DNA of 64,000 nucleotides, taken from positions 186,001 through 250,000 of the forward strand of contig CACKEA010000002.1 in assembly GCA_902599045.1 (NCBI GenBank), given 5' to 3'. Positions 1 through 9,606 of the stretch are shown here, in pieces (position 1 is the first letter of the stretch; every line of letters starts with the position of its first letter). Position numbers and translations under genes: made by a program. The notes below the pieces were generated by a model. The model ran no database searches. It was not told the DNA's origin and worked only from the letters and a program-made list of their open reading frames with translations. The DNA is from an uncultured Alphaproteobacteria bacterium. Its GTDB lineage: Bacteria > Pseudomonadota > Alphaproteobacteria > HIMB59.

Positions 1-11
1 AATAAAACAAT

Positions 12-1088
12 ATGTTAAGTGACTTATTATACTCACTAAAAGAGACAGAATTTTTCTTTAATTTGTTTGGGTATATTTCCTTTAGATCAGGTTTATCTTT
101 AGTTACTTCATTTTTTATAGTTATAATTTTAATGCCTCATTGGATTAGATTTCAAAAGAGTATTTTTCCAAGTGGGCAACCTATTCGAAATGACGGCCCA
201 GATACACATTATCGTAAAAAAGGAACTCCAACATTAGGTGGAGTGCTAATACTGTTTTCAATTATTTTAAGCTCAATATTATGGACCTCAAATTTCTCAA
301 GTTTTAATTACATATTAATCCTGACTTTAACACTATTTGGTCTTATTGGCTTAGTTGATGATTATCGTAAAGTTAAATTAGGAAAGGGTATATCTTCTAA
401 AACTAAATTTTTAAGTCAGTTATTAGCTACATTAATTATTTATTTTACAATTAAATATAATGGATTTGATTTAAACAAATTTAGTATTCCTTTTTTAAAA
501 GATGTTTCCATTGAGCTTGGTTATTTATATTTTGTATTAATTTTACTTATTGTTGTAGGATCAACGAATGCAACTAATTTAACAGATGGTTTGGATGGAT
601 TAGTCTCTATGCCTTTGATATTTGTTTTCCTTACATTTGCTATATTTGCATATGTATTGGGCAATATAAATTTTTCTGACTATCTTTTAGTTAATTATAT
701 GAAAGGCTCGGGCGAGATAGTAATTTTTTGTACTGCAGCAATTGGATCTTTGCTTGGTTTTCTATGGTTTAATTCGAGCCCTGCTTCTATTTTCATGGGA
801 GATACAGGATCTCAATCGTTAGGAGCTTCATTAGCAGTAACTTCAATTTTACTAAAACAGGAAATAGTATTGGCTGTAGCAGGTGGTCTTTTTGCCATAG
901 AGACAATATCAGTGATGCTACAAGTTACATATTTTAAAATAACAAAAGGCAAAAGATTATTTTTAATGGCACCTTTACATCATCACTACGAAAAAAAAGG
1001 AATATCAGAACAAAAGATTGTGATTAGATTTTGGATATTAAGTTTTCTTTTTTGCCTGTTAGCCTTATCACTTCTAAAAATAAGATAA
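12..1088 (+). CDS. mraY: Phospho-N-acetylmuramoyl-pentapeptide transferase MraY
   Basis: Makes lipid I by transferring phospho-MurNAc-pentapeptide from UDP to undecaprenyl phosphate on the inner membrane. The 358-residue length is normal and hydrophobic segments run throughout, fitting the family's ten helices. Visible family motifs are GLVDDYRK near residue 115, NATNLTDGLDGL from residue 186, FMGDTGSQSLG near 265 and the MAPLHHHYEKKG signature with His323-325. The stop abuts the murD start, so it leads a mraY-murD-ftsW operon. The bases before the ATG probably end an upstream gene (murF in most genomes), but too little is visible to call it. Confidence 0.97.
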   Translation: MLSDLLYSLKETEFFFNLFGYISFRSGLSLVTSFFIVIILMPHWIRFQKSIFPSGQPIRNDGPDTHYRKKGTPTLGGVLILFSIILSSILWTSNFSSFNYILILTLTLFGLIGLVDDYRKVKLGKGISSKTKFLSQLLATLIIYFTIKYNGFDLNKFSIPFLKDVSIELGYLYFVLILLIVVGSTNATNLTDGLDGLVSMPLIFVFLTFAIFAYVLGNINFSDYLLVNYMKGSGEIVIFCTAAIGSLLGFLWFNSSPASIFMGDTGSQSLGASLAVTSILLKQEIVLAVAGGLFAIETISVMLQVTYFKITKGKRLFLMAPLHHHYEKKGISEQKIVIRFWILSFLFCLLALSLLKIR

Positions 1089-2333
1089 TTGATAAATTTA
1101 AATAAAAAATTTTTAATATATGGATATGGCATAAGTGGTGAATCAATAGAGAGATACCTTAAGAATAAAAATTGTAATTATAATATCTATGATGATTTTA
1201 AAAAAATCACTAATAAAAAAACTATAAATAAAGATTACTTATATAATAACATTAATGAATATGATTATTTTATTGTTTCCCCATCAATTAAAATTAATAA
1301 AAAGCATCTTTTATATAAATATAAAAATAAAATTTTAATTGATTTAGATTTTTTAAGCGTAGAGTTATCTAAACAGAAAATAATAGGTGTGACAGGCACA
1401 GAAGGTAAATCTTCAACATGTTGCTACCTAAAAGAGATACTATCAAAGAAATATAAAACAGAGATTATTGGAAACTTTGGCAATACTATTTTAGACAAGA
1501 GGGATCTTGTTAATTATTTATCCAAAGTTGATATTTTGATTATTGAATTAAGTTCATATCAATTAGATAAAGTAAAATTTTTAAAATTACATTATGCAAT
1601 TATAACAAATATATTCAGTGATCACTTAAATTATCATGATAATATAAAAGAATATATTAATTCAAAATTTCGAATACAAAATTTATTATATAAAAATTGT
1701 AATTTGTATTTATCAAAAAAACTATTTTTAAAATATCAAAGAAATTTAAAAATAAATAAAAAAAGATTGGTTTTTACAAATAATAGGATACCTATAAAAA
1801 AGGATCTTGTTGATTATATTAAGGAACTTAATTTAAATTCTATAAGTAAATTAGTTTATAATATTGACCCACAAATAAAAATAGATACTAGTTTAGTATC
1901 CAATGTATTAAATTATAGAAATCAACTTATTTATAATTTAAATAACCTAAAAATATATAATGACAGTAAGTGTACAAATTTAAATAATGCTATTTTTAAA
2001 AATAATTTAATAAATAGTTCAAGAAAAATATTAATTCTTGGAGGAAAATTCAAAAAACAATTAAAGAATACAAAATTTAATATTTCTAATACATTGGTTT
2101 TAATATTTGGCAATCATACTAATTTATTTATTGACCATTTAAATTTTATTAATTCAAATTATTACAAATTTACAAATCTCAATGAATTAGTGAAATTTTT
2201 AAATGTAAATTTAAAAGTTAATAAATACAATTATGTTTTGTTCTCGCCAGGAGGTGAGTCATTTGATTATTATAAAAACTATGTAGATCGTGGAAAACAT
2301 TTCAATAAACTTATTAAAAAAGTATTATTTTGA
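1089..2333 (+). CDS. murD: UDP-N-acetylmuramoylalanine--D-glutamate ligase MurD
   Basis: Cytoplasmic ATP-dependent ligase adding D-Glu to UDP-MurNAc-L-Ala. Length 414 aa against about 440 in E. coli. The P-loop GVTGTEGKS (residues 100-108) has Glu where the family usually has Asn, and the C-terminal PGGESFDYYKNYVDRG matches the MurD end motif. The protein is strongly diverged and rich in Asn, Lys and Ile. It starts with TTG directly after the mraY stop; no ATG lies nearby in frame, so translational coupling is likely. Its last four bases overlap ftsW. Confidence 0.93.
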   Translation: MINLNKKFLIYGYGISGESIERYLKNKNCNYNIYDDFKKITNKKTINKDYLYNNINEYDYFIVSPSIKINKKHLLYKYKNKILIDLDFLSVELSKQKIIGVTGTEGKSSTCCYLKEILSKKYKTEIIGNFGNTILDKRDLVNYLSKVDILIIELSSYQLDKVKFLKLHYAIITNIFSDHLNYHDNIKEYINSKFRIQNLLYKNCNLYLSKKLFLKYQRNLKINKKRLVFTNNRIPIKKDLVDYIKELNLNSISKLVYNIDPQIKIDTSLVSNVLNYRNQLIYNLNNLKIYNDSKCTNLNNAIFKNNLINSSRKILILGGKFKKQLKNTKFNISNTLVLIFGNHTNLFIDHLNFINSNYYKFTNLNELVKFLNVNLKVNKYNYVLFSPGGESFDYYKNYVDRGKHFNKLIKKVLF

Positions 2334-3433
2334 AAAATATATTATTTAGAGACGATCAGAGTTTATTAGGATCTAACTGGTACGTTTTATCCAAAAAACT
2401 TTTTATTATACCATTCATACTATCATTCATTGGCATCCTTGCTATTTATTCTTTAATAGGTACTGAGTATCCAATTTTACTTATTTTTAAACATATTATT
2501 TTTTTATCTATTTCTTTAGTGGTTTTAATATTTTTATCATTGCTTCCAAAAAACGAATTAAGGAAAATATTAAATATTATGTGTATATTATTTACTATTC
2601 TTTTATTAATAGTACCAATTTTTGGATATGAAATTAAAGGTGCAACTAGATGGATAAGCTTTAATTTTTTTTCTATACAACCATCAGAATTACTTAAAGG
2701 ACCACTTGTATGTATGTTTTCTTGGTTTTGTTATTTATACATTAAGACTAATAATAAGTTATATTTATTTATTAGTTTTATAATTATTAGTTTAGTTGTA
2801 ACACTTCTCCTTCTTCAACCAGATATAGGTACTTTATTAGTATACATTTCAATTTTTTCTTTGATTTTAATTTTGTATTTTAGAAATCTAAAACTTTTTA
2901 TTTTATTGGGTTTTATAGGTGTGTTTTTTTTATTAATTGCATATTTTTCATTTGATCATGTTGCTTACAGAATTGACAACTTTCTGGATGGAGACAATAC
3001 TCAAGTTTCAAAAAGCCTATCAGCAATAAAGACAGGTGGAATCTTTGGTGTAGGTCTTGGCGAAGGGCAACTTAAATATTCAATCCCTGAGTCTCATAAT
3101 GATTTCATATTTGCTATTTTAATTGAAGAATTTGGTGTTTTATTTGGTTTATTTGTATCTTTTCTCTATCCAGTTTTTTTTATTTTAGCTAGAAAATCTA
3201 TTTTAAATCCTTCTAATTTATTTATATCAAATACTATATTTAGTTTATGTTTTTTGATGTGTCTACAAGCATTTGTAAATATTGGTTCCTCCATAAAATT
3301 AATTCCTCCAACTGGAATGACTTTGCCATTTATTAGCTATGGAGGCTCATCAATGCTTTCTTATGCGATAATATTTGGTACAGTCATCAACTTTAGTAAA
3401 AATGAAGAGAGTACTGCAAATAATTCACAGTGA
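2330..3433 (+). CDS. ftsW: Septal peptidoglycan glycosyltransferase FtsW (SEDS family)
   Basis: SEDS-family integral membrane protein that polymerises lipid II at the division septum. 367 aa with about ten hydrophobic segments. Family signatures seen are QPSELLKGPL in the first half, LLLLQPDIGT mid-protein, and the C-terminal run ending PFISYGGSSMLSYAI. Sequence alone does not cleanly separate FtsW from RodA; the position after mraY-murD decides it. It starts with TTG four bases inside murD. In most proteobacteria murG and murC follow, but here an unrelated amidotransferase gene overlaps the 3' end. Confidence 0.92.
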   Translation: MKNILFRDDQSLLGSNWYVLSKKLFIIPFILSFIGILAIYSLIGTEYPILLIFKHIIFLSISLVVLIFLSLLPKNELRKILNIMCILFTILLLIVPIFGYEIKGATRWISFNFFSIQPSELLKGPLVCMFSWFCYLYIKTNNKLYLFISFIIISLVVTLLLLQPDIGTLLVYISIFSLILILYFRNLKLFILLGFIGVFFLLIAYFSFDHVAYRIDNFLDGDNTQVSKSLSAIKTGGIFGVGLGEGQLKYSIPESHNDFIFAILIEEFGVLFGLFVSFLYPVFFILARKSILNPSNLFISNTIFSLCFLMCLQAFVNIGSSIKLIPPTGMTLPFISYGGSSMLSYAIIFGTVINFSKNEESTANNSQ

Positions 3434-4073
3434 AGTTGCTGATATAAGTGTTATTTCAAAATTTTTTCAAAAAAATCACAATACCTCGACAATTTTTTAT
3501 AAAAATTTACCCTTTTTTAAAAAAAAAGAAATAGATCAATTTGATTTATTTATATTTCATGGAGGTAAACAGAGTGCAAATAGTAAATCAAAAGCTATTG
3601 CATATGAGTATAAATTTCTAAAGTATATAATTAAATTAAATAAACCAATTATTGGTATTTGTTTAGGTGCTCAATTAATAGCAAAAATTTATGGGTCAAA
3701 AATATCAAAATCCAAAAATAAAGTATTTGAGTGTGGTTATAAGAAAAATTTAAAAATTAATAGTAAATTTTTTAAACAAAATTTATCTTTTTTACAATTT
3801 CACACAGAAGGCATTTCTTTTAATAAAAATATGGAATTATTAGCTAAGGGTATTTTATATGATGTTGACTCTTTCAAAATTAAAAATAAAAATATTTATG
3901 GTTTTCAATTTCATCCTGAAGTTACTCCCAATACTATAAAAAGATGGCATGATATAGTTAAGATAAAATATCCTTATATAGATAATTTAAATAAAATAAT
4001 GAAAGACTTTAAGAAATATCAATTTCAAAATTATAATTGGTTTCAAAGTTTTTTATTAAATCTTTTAAAATGA
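3402..4073 (+). CDS. Class I glutamine amidotransferase, stand-alone
   Basis: A free-standing GATase-1 domain of 223 aa that should release ammonia from glutamine for an unknown partner. The nucleophile elbow GICLGAQLIAK puts Cys at 87, and FQFHPEVTP gives the His171/Glu173 pair, so the catalytic triad is complete. I chose the ATG at 3402, which begins MKRVLQIIHSE as in the family, over an upstream TTG at 3375. It overlaps the end of ftsW by 32 bases and its own stop overlaps the next ATG. It resembles GMP-synthase-like amidotransferases; the substrate cannot be read from the sequence. Confidence 0.85.
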   Translation: MKRVLQIIHSEVADISVISKFFQKNHNTSTIFYKNLPFFKKKEIDQFDLFIFHGGKQSANSKSKAIAYEYKFLKYIIKLNKPIIGICLGAQLIAKIYGSKISKSKNKVFECGYKKNLKINSKFFKQNLSFLQFHTEGISFNKNMELLAKGILYDVDSFKIKNKNIYGFQFHPEVTPNTIKRWHDIVKIKYPYIDNLNKIMKDFKKYQFQNYNWFQSFLLNLLK

Positions 4074-4990
4074 TAAATATATTTTTTTCTCAAGAGTATG
4101 AAAATCATGATACTGGTAATCATCCGGAGTCCATAGAAAGAATAAAAGTTGTAAATAATCTAATTAATGATGTGTATTCAAAACACAATTTTATTGAACC
4201 AACTATTGCTGATAAAAAAATAATTTCTTTTGTTCATGACTTAGAATATGTAAATAGCATTTATGACTCTATTCCAAATTCTGGATTTACTTATTTTGAT
4301 CCTGATACAATAGCTAGTCCAAATAGTTTAAAAAGTTACCTGTTAGCAGTTGGTGGAAGTGTTGATGCAGTAAACTATATTTTAGATAATAAAAATAAGG
4401 GTGTTTTCTTCTGCGCTCATAGGCCCCCTGGTCATCATGCTGAGAGTAATAAAGCAATGGGTTTTGGTGTATTTAACAATGTTGCTATTTCAGCTCAATA
4501 TGCACAAAACTCTGGGAAATTTAAAAAAATCTTAATTGTAGATTTTGATGTACATCATGGAAATGGTACTCAACATATATTTGAAAATAACCCAAATATT
4601 TACTACGCCTCAAGTCATCAATTTCCATTTTACCCTGGCACTGGTTCATTTAATGAAGTTGGTGTTGGAAATATTTTTAATTGCCCTTTGCCTAGTGATT
4701 GTGACTCAAGCTCTTTTAAATCTCTATTTAAAAAAAATATTGTTGATAAAATTGATGCTGTATTTGATTTAATATATTTCTCTGCTGGTTTTGACGCACA
4801 TAAATTGGATCCACTTGCTTCAATTAACTTAGAGGATGATGACTTTTATTGGGTGACAAAAATTATATTGGAAAAGTTTGCAAATAATGTTCCAATTATT
4901 TCAGTCTTAGAAGGGGGATATGATATGAAAGGTTTATATCATGGACTGAATAACCATCTAAAAGCTTTAGTAGAATACTCTGATGAATAA
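4070..4990 (+). CDS. Histone deacetylase/acetylpolyamine amidohydrolase family protein
   Basis: Zinc-dependent deacetylase fold of 306 aa. Landmarks are RPPGHHAE with His122-His123 (general acid/base pair), VDFDVHHGNG with Asp160 and His162 as zinc ligands, SAGFDAHKLDP with another ligand Asp, and EGGYD near the end. Bacterial members act on acetylpolyamines, acetoin-related or protein acetyl-lysine substrates; which applies here is unknown. ATG at 4070 overlaps the preceding stop (ATGA), so the two genes are probably translated together. The next gene, xseB, starts eight bases before this one ends. Confidence 0.88.
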   Translation: MINIFFSQEYENHDTGNHPESIERIKVVNNLINDVYSKHNFIEPTIADKKIISFVHDLEYVNSIYDSIPNSGFTYFDPDTIASPNSLKSYLLAVGGSVDAVNYILDNKNKGVFFCAHRPPGHHAESNKAMGFGVFNNVAISAQYAQNSGKFKKILIVDFDVHHGNGTQHIFENNPNIYYASSHQFPFYPGTGSFNEVGVGNIFNCPLPSDCDSSSFKSLFKKNIVDKIDAVFDLIYFSAGFDAHKLDPLASINLEDDDFYWVTKIILEKFANNVPIISVLEGGYDMKGLYHGLNNHLKALVEYSDE

Positions 4991-5207
4991 AAAAAATGAT
5001 AAAAATTTTGAAAGTGCACTTAAAAGACTAGAGGAAATATCAGATTTATTGGAAAATGAAGATACACCACTAGAAGATAGTATCAAGTTGTTTGAGGAAG
5101 GCATAGACTTAAAAGAATATTGTGAGGAAAAATTGAAATCTGCAAAAATTAAAATTGATAAAATTGTAAAAAAAAATAAATCACTCTCGTCGACAGAATT
5201 TAAGTAA
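4983..5207 (+). CDS. xseB: Exodeoxyribonuclease VII small subunit
   Basis: Small helical subunit (74 aa) that binds XseA to form the single-strand-specific exonuclease VII. The sequence begins with the family pattern FESALKRLEEISDLLE and contains PLEDSIKLFEEGIDL, then a short Lys-rich tail. Neighbours fit the common xseB-ispA-dxs arrangement, except that the farnesyl diphosphate synthase gene ispA is missing between xseB and dxs. xseA is not in the window. Confidence 0.92.
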   Translation: MNKKNDKNFESALKRLEEISDLLENEDTPLEDSIKLFEEGIDLKEYCEEKLKSAKIKIDKIVKKNKSLSSTEFK

Positions 5208-5218
5208 TTAAAAAGCTT

Positions 5219-7084
5219 ATGTCATTAATAAGTAAAATTAAACTACCTAAAGATTTAAAAAAATTATCATTAAGTGAATTACAAAAACTTAATGATGAAT
5301 TAAGAGACTACACTATTGAAATAGTCTCAAAAACTGGAGGACATTTAGGAGCTAGTTTGGGTGTCGTGGAGTTAACAGTAGCATTACATTATGTATTTAA
5401 TGCACCATCTGATAAAATTATTTGGGATGTGGGACACCAAACATATCCTCATAAAATTCTTACAGGCAGAAAAAATAAAATACACACTTTAAGAAAAAAA
5501 AATGGATTATCTGGCTTTACAAAAAGATCTGAAAGCATATATGACCCTTTTGGTGCAGCACATAGTTCTACTTCAATCTCTGCAAGTTTAGGAATTACGG
5601 CCGCAAGAGATATCTTAAATAAAGATTTTGACGTCATCAGTGTTATAGGTGATGGAGCTATCAGTGCTGGTATGGCTTTTGAGGGTCTAAATAACCTGGG
5701 TCATTTAAATAAAAACTCTCTTATTATCCTTAATGATAATGAGATGTCTATAGCTGAACCTGTCGGTGCAATGAGCAAGTATCTTGTCAACTTATTAAGT
5801 TCAAAATCATATGAGGGCTTTAGAGACATCATAAAAAATTTTACTAAAAGACTTCCAAATGAAGTCGGAGAATTTGCAAAAAAAACTGAAGGATATTTTA
5901 AAGGTTATCTGACAGGTAATACTCTATTCGAAGAATTAGGTTTAAATTATTTAGGTCCTGTTGACGGTCATAATTTAAAGTTATTGGTTCAATTGTTTAA
6001 AAAATATAAAAAAAAGGAGCTTCATGGACCAGTATTCTTACACTTGATAACTCAGAAAGGGCGGGGCTATAAACCTGCCGAACAATCTAAAGATAAATTT
6101 CATGGAGTTTCATCATTCGACGTTAAGACAGGTATTCAAAATAAGTCTAAAGTCGTTACATATACAAATGTAGTAAGTGACACTCTTTTAAAATTAGCAA
6201 AAAAGGATAAAAAAATTGTTGCAATAACAGCAGCAATGCCCTCAGGAACAGGCTTAAATAAATTTCAAGAAAAATATCCTTTAAGATTTTATGATGTAGG
6301 TATAGCTGAACAACATGCTGTTACTTTTGCAGGAGGGATGACTACTGAGTCTATAAAGCCTTTTGTTGCAATATATTCTACGTTTCTTCAAAGAGCATAT
6401 GATCAAGTTGTTCATGATATTGCGATACAGTCTTTACCTGTTAGATTCTTGATTGATAGGTCAGGTTTTGTTGGAGCTGACGGAGCTACACATGCTGGAT
6501 CTTTTGATCTTAGTTACCTATGTTGTCTTCCTAATTTTATTGTTATGGCTCCATCTAATGGAGAAGAGTTAAAAAATATGATTAAATTAGCTCAGTCAAT
6601 TAATAATAAACCCTCTGCAATAAGATACCCAAGAGACTTTGCATATGAATATAATAATAACAATAATTTTCAAAAAATATTTATAGGAAAAGGTAAGATA
6701 CTAAAAAAAGGTAAAAGAATTGCTTTTCTTAATTTAGGCACAAGGTTAAAAAAAGTTTTAGAGATTAATGAAATGATAAAAAATCATCATAAATTAAATT
6801 GCACTGTAGTAGACATGAGATTTGCAAAACCAATTGATACTAAATTGATACAAAATCTAAATAAAACTCACGATATTTTTATTACTATTGAAGAAAATGC
6901 AATTGGTGGCTTTTCCAGTCAGGTAAACGATTTTTTAATCAATAAACTAAATAAAACTCCAAAAATATTAAATTTCTTTATGAAAGATGAATTTATCGAC
7001 CAATCTGATATTGATGATCAATATAATAAATCTGGAATTTCAAAGGAATTAATATTTGATAAAGTATCTATGCTTTTAAAGTGA
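5219..7084 (+). CDS. dxs: 1-deoxy-D-xylulose-5-phosphate synthase
   Basis: First enzyme of the MEP isoprenoid pathway: condenses pyruvate and glyceraldehyde 3-phosphate using thiamine diphosphate. 621 aa, standard length. The ThDP-binding region reads IGDGAISAGMAFEGLNN followed by LNDNEMSIAEPVGAMS; the second half has DVGIAEQHAVTFAGG and GFVGADGATHAGSFDLSY, and the C-terminal transketolase domain is complete. Eleven bases separate it from xseB, and its 3' end overlaps the convergent aroC by nine bases. Confidence 0.97.
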   Translation: MSLISKIKLPKDLKKLSLSELQKLNDELRDYTIEIVSKTGGHLGASLGVVELTVALHYVFNAPSDKIIWDVGHQTYPHKILTGRKNKIHTLRKKNGLSGFTKRSESIYDPFGAAHSSTSISASLGITAARDILNKDFDVISVIGDGAISAGMAFEGLNNLGHLNKNSLIILNDNEMSIAEPVGAMSKYLVNLLSSKSYEGFRDIIKNFTKRLPNEVGEFAKKTEGYFKGYLTGNTLFEELGLNYLGPVDGHNLKLLVQLFKKYKKKELHGPVFLHLITQKGRGYKPAEQSKDKFHGVSSFDVKTGIQNKSKVVTYTNVVSDTLLKLAKKDKKIVAITAAMPSGTGLNKFQEKYPLRFYDVGIAEQHAVTFAGGMTTESIKPFVAIYSTFLQRAYDQVVHDIAIQSLPVRFLIDRSGFVGADGATHAGSFDLSYLCCLPNFIVMAPSNGEELKNMIKLAQSINNKPSAIRYPRDFAYEYNNNNNFQKIFIGKGKILKKGKRIAFLNLGTRLKKVLEINEMIKNHHKLNCTVVDMRFAKPIDTKLIQNLNKTHDIFITIEENAIGGFSSQVNDFLINKLNKTPKILNFFMKDEFIDQSDIDDQYNKSGISKELIFDKVSMLLK

Positions 7085-8158
7085 TTTAGATTTATTTATT
7101 AAATATAGATCTGCCAATACAAAATTTGTCATTGCTATACCAACAGGTACTGCTCTTATACCAACACAAGGGTCATGACGACCAATAGTTCTAATTTTTG
7201 TCTTTTTTAAATTCTTAGTTATAGTTTTTTTTTCTGTTAGAACTGAGCTCGTAGGTTTTACTATATATCTAAATACAATATCTTGACCAGATGATATTCC
7301 ACCTAAAACACCACCTGCATGATTAGTATCAAAGCTTATATTTTTTTTATTAAGATCCATTTGATCAGAAGCATTTGTTCCATCTAAATTTACAAGATTA
7401 AATCCACTACCAAATTCAATTCCTTTTACTGCATTAATACTCATAATTGCCTTTGATATTTCTGAGTCAAGTTTTTGATAAATTGGTTCCCCAATACCCA
7501 CAGGACAATTGGAAACCCTTACTTCTATTATGGCACCTAGCGAAGAACCATTTTTGCGATGAAATAAAATTAATTCTTCCCATTTTTTTAAAATAGTCTT
7601 ATTAGGTGAGAAAAATGGATTTTTATTTATAAAGCTATTATTCCAGGATTTATCATTAATTTTTTCATTTCCTATTTGTATAACTGCACTTGTCACTTTT
7701 AATTTATTACTGCAAAACTTTTTAAGAAGCAGTTCAGCTAAGGCTCCAGCAGCTACTCTCATTGCTGTTTCTCTTGCACTGGATCTTCCACCACCCCTGT
7801 AATCGTAATTTTTGTATTTCATAAAATAGGTATAGTCAGCATGTCCAGGTCTAAATTTATTTTTAATATCTGAATAATCTTTACTTCTCTGATCTGTATT
7901 ATTAATAATCATTGAAATAGGGGCACCTGTGCTCTTACCTTCAAAAACACCTGAAAGTATTTTTACCTCATCCTTTTCTCTTCTTTGAGTAGTAAACTTT
8001 GATTGGCCAGGTTTTCTCAAATTTAACTTGGTTTGGATAAATTTAGTATCAATTGTTATTCCCGATGGAAAACCATCTACTACACATCCTATAGCTTCTC
8101 CATGGCTCTCCCCCCATGTAGTAAACTTTAATAAATTACCAAAAGAATTGTGTGACAT
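7076..8158 (-). CDS. aroC: Chorismate synthase
   Basis: Last step of the shikimate pathway: converts 5-enolpyruvylshikimate-3-phosphate to chorismate with reduced FMN. 360 aa with all family signatures: N-terminal FTTWGESHGEAIGCVVDG, then QRREKDEVKILSGVFEG, FRPGHADYTY, YRGGGRSSARETAMRVAAGA, and C-terminal TIGRHDPCVGIRAVPV. It lies seven bases downstream of fabI on the same strand, so the two are likely one transcript. Confidence 0.97.
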   Translation of the reverse strand: MSHNSFGNLLKFTTWGESHGEAIGCVVDGFPSGITIDTKFIQTKLNLRKPGQSKFTTQRREKDEVKILSGVFEGKSTGAPISMIINNTDQRSKDYSDIKNKFRPGHADYTYFMKYKNYDYRGGGRSSARETAMRVAAGALAELLLKKFCSNKLKVTSAVIQIGNEKINDKSWNNSFINKNPFFSPNKTILKKWEELILFHRKNGSSLGAIIEVRVSNCPVGIGEPIYQKLDSEISKAIMSINAVKGIEFGSGFNLVNLDGTNASDQMDLNKKNISFDTNHAGGVLGGISSGQDIVFRYIVKPTSSVLTEKKTITKNLKKTKIRTIGRHDPCVGIRAVPVGIAMTNFVLADLYLINKSKSL

Positions 8159-8165
8159 TGTTTAA

Positions 8166-8987
8166 TTATTTATTGCTAAACTCATTTAATAACCCTGCAA
8201 CTCCCTCAGCTTCATCTACAGCTACCATTCCAACAGTATGATAACCGCAATCAACATGGTGAATTTCACCGGTTACACCAGAAGAAAGGTCACTTAAAAG
8301 ATACGTACCAGTATTACCAACATCTTCTAAAGTTACATTTCTCTTCAATGGAGAGTTAAGTTCATTCCATTTTAAAATAAATCTAAAATCGCCAATACCA
8401 GATGCCGCAAGTGTTTTAATTGGGCCTGCAGATATTGCATTGACTCTAATATTTTTATCTCCCATATCTACAGCTAAATATTTAACAGATGCCTCTAACG
8501 CTGATTTGGCAACACCCATTACATTATAGTGGGGCATGACTTGTTCTGCTCCATAATAAGTTAAAGTCAAAATACTTCCTCCGTCATCCATTAAATCATA
8601 ACAATATTTACAAGACTCAGTAAATGAATAGCAGGATATATTTAAACTATTTAAGAAATTCTCTTTTGAAGTATTTACATACTTACCTCTTAATTCATTT
8701 TTATCTGCAAAAGCAACTGCATGAACAAAAAAATCTAATTTTCCCCATTCATTTTTTATTTGATCAAAAGCTCTTTTAACTGAGCCTTCGTCACTAACAT
8801 CACATTGTATTAATAGATCAGAACCAACAGATTTAGCTAAAGGGTCTATTCTTTTCAATAAAAGATCATTTTGATAGGTGAATGCTAATTCTGCACCAAA
8901 TTTCGCACATTGTTGAGCAATACCCCATGCTATAGATTTATCATTGGCTACTCCCATAATTAGTCCTTTTTTATTTTTTAAATCCAT
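8166..8987 (-). CDS. fabI: Enoyl-[acyl-carrier-protein] reductase (NADH)
   Basis: Reduces trans-2-enoyl-ACP in type II fatty acid synthesis. 273 aa short-chain dehydrogenase fold. The divergent FabI nucleotide-binding motif GVANDKSIAWGIAQQ is present instead of the classical TGxxxGxG, and the catalytic Tyr-x6-Lys appears in YNVMGVAKSALEASVKYLA. First gene of a fabI-aroC pair, divergent from pdxH across 31 bases. Confidence 0.96.
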   Translation of the reverse strand: MDLKNKKGLIMGVANDKSIAWGIAQQCAKFGAELAFTYQNDLLLKRIDPLAKSVGSDLLIQCDVSDEGSVKRAFDQIKNEWGKLDFFVHAVAFADKNELRGKYVNTSKENFLNSLNISCYSFTESCKYCYDLMDDGGSILTLTYYGAEQVMPHYNVMGVAKSALEASVKYLAVDMGDKNIRVNAISAGPIKTLAASGIGDFRFILKWNELNSPLKRNVTLEDVGNTGTYLLSDLSSGVTGEIHHVDCGYHTVGMVAVDEAEGVAGLLNEFSNK

Positions 8988-9003
8988 TTTTTGATAAAAC
9001 TAA

Positions 9004-9009
9004 TATAAT
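9004..9009 (+). promoter_or_regulatory. Candidate -10 box of pdxH
   Basis: A perfect TATAAT lies nine bases before the pdxH ATG in the short divergent fabI/pdxH spacer. Transcription from it would start within a few bases of the start codon, and no Shine-Dalgarno sequence is present. I see no good -35 at the usual distance, so support is moderate. Confidence 0.4.
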
Positions 9010-9018
9010 ACTCATACC

Positions 9019-9606
9019 ATGTCAGATAAATTAAATCCAATTATTAAGTTTAAAGAATGGTTTGATTTAGCCACAGAAAAGGAGATCAATGATCCTAATG
9101 CAATGTGTCTTTCAACAGTTGACGATAATAATTCTCCTCATTCAAGGATGGTTTTATTAAAGGATTATAGCGATGCTGGTTTTATTTTTTATACTAACTA
9201 CGAAAGCAACAAAGGAAATGATATTTTAAGAAATACCAATGTTTGCTTAAATTTTCATTGGAAGTCACTGCTAAGACAAATCAGAATAGAGGGCAAAGTT
9301 GAAAAGGTATCAAAAGAAATATCTGATCAATATTTTAATTCTAGACACTATTTAAGTAGAATAGGTGCCTGGGCTTCAAATCAATCAAAGATTTTAAACT
9401 CAAGAAGTGATTTAGAAGATAAAATCGAATTCTACAAAGGTAAGTATCCTGAAAACAAAGATTTTCCTCGTCCAGATTACTGGGGCGGATTTATAGTCAA
9501 ATATTCAAAAATAGAGTTCTGGGAGGATATGCCTCACAGAATTCACAAAAGAGAAGTGTTTGAGCTAAATAATGACGATTGGGTTACCTATACCCTTAGC
9601 CCTTAA
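9019..9606 (+). CDS. pdxH: Pyridoxamine 5'-phosphate oxidase
   Basis: FMN enzyme oxidising pyridoxine or pyridoxamine 5'-phosphate to pyridoxal phosphate. 195 aa. Family blocks seen are MCLSTVDDNNSPHSRMVLLK (FMN site), GFIFYTNYESNKGND, WKSLLRQIRIEGKV, the GAWASNQSKIL segment, and a C-terminal EFWEDMPHRIHKREVF ending YTLSP. Single gene, with the 3' end overlapping the convergent nucleotidyltransferase gene by four bases. Probably a leaderless message (see the -10 entry). Confidence 0.95.
   Translation: MSDKLNPIIKFKEWFDLATEKEINDPNAMCLSTVDDNNSPHSRMVLLKDYSDAGFIFYTNYESNKGNDILRNTNVCLNFHWKSLLRQIRIEGKVEKVSKEISDQYFNSRHYLSRIGAWASNQSKILNSRSDLEDKIEFYKGKYPENKDFPRPDYWGGFIVKYSKIEFWEDMPHRIHKREVFELNNDDWVTYTLSP

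Noticed and set aside
3375..3401. Earlier TTG start for the glutamine amidotransferase and other upstream starts (4037, 14852, 11995, 41069)
   Set aside because: Each adds residues that overlap the preceding gene and match nothing in the family, while a better-placed ATG with normal overlap lies downstream.
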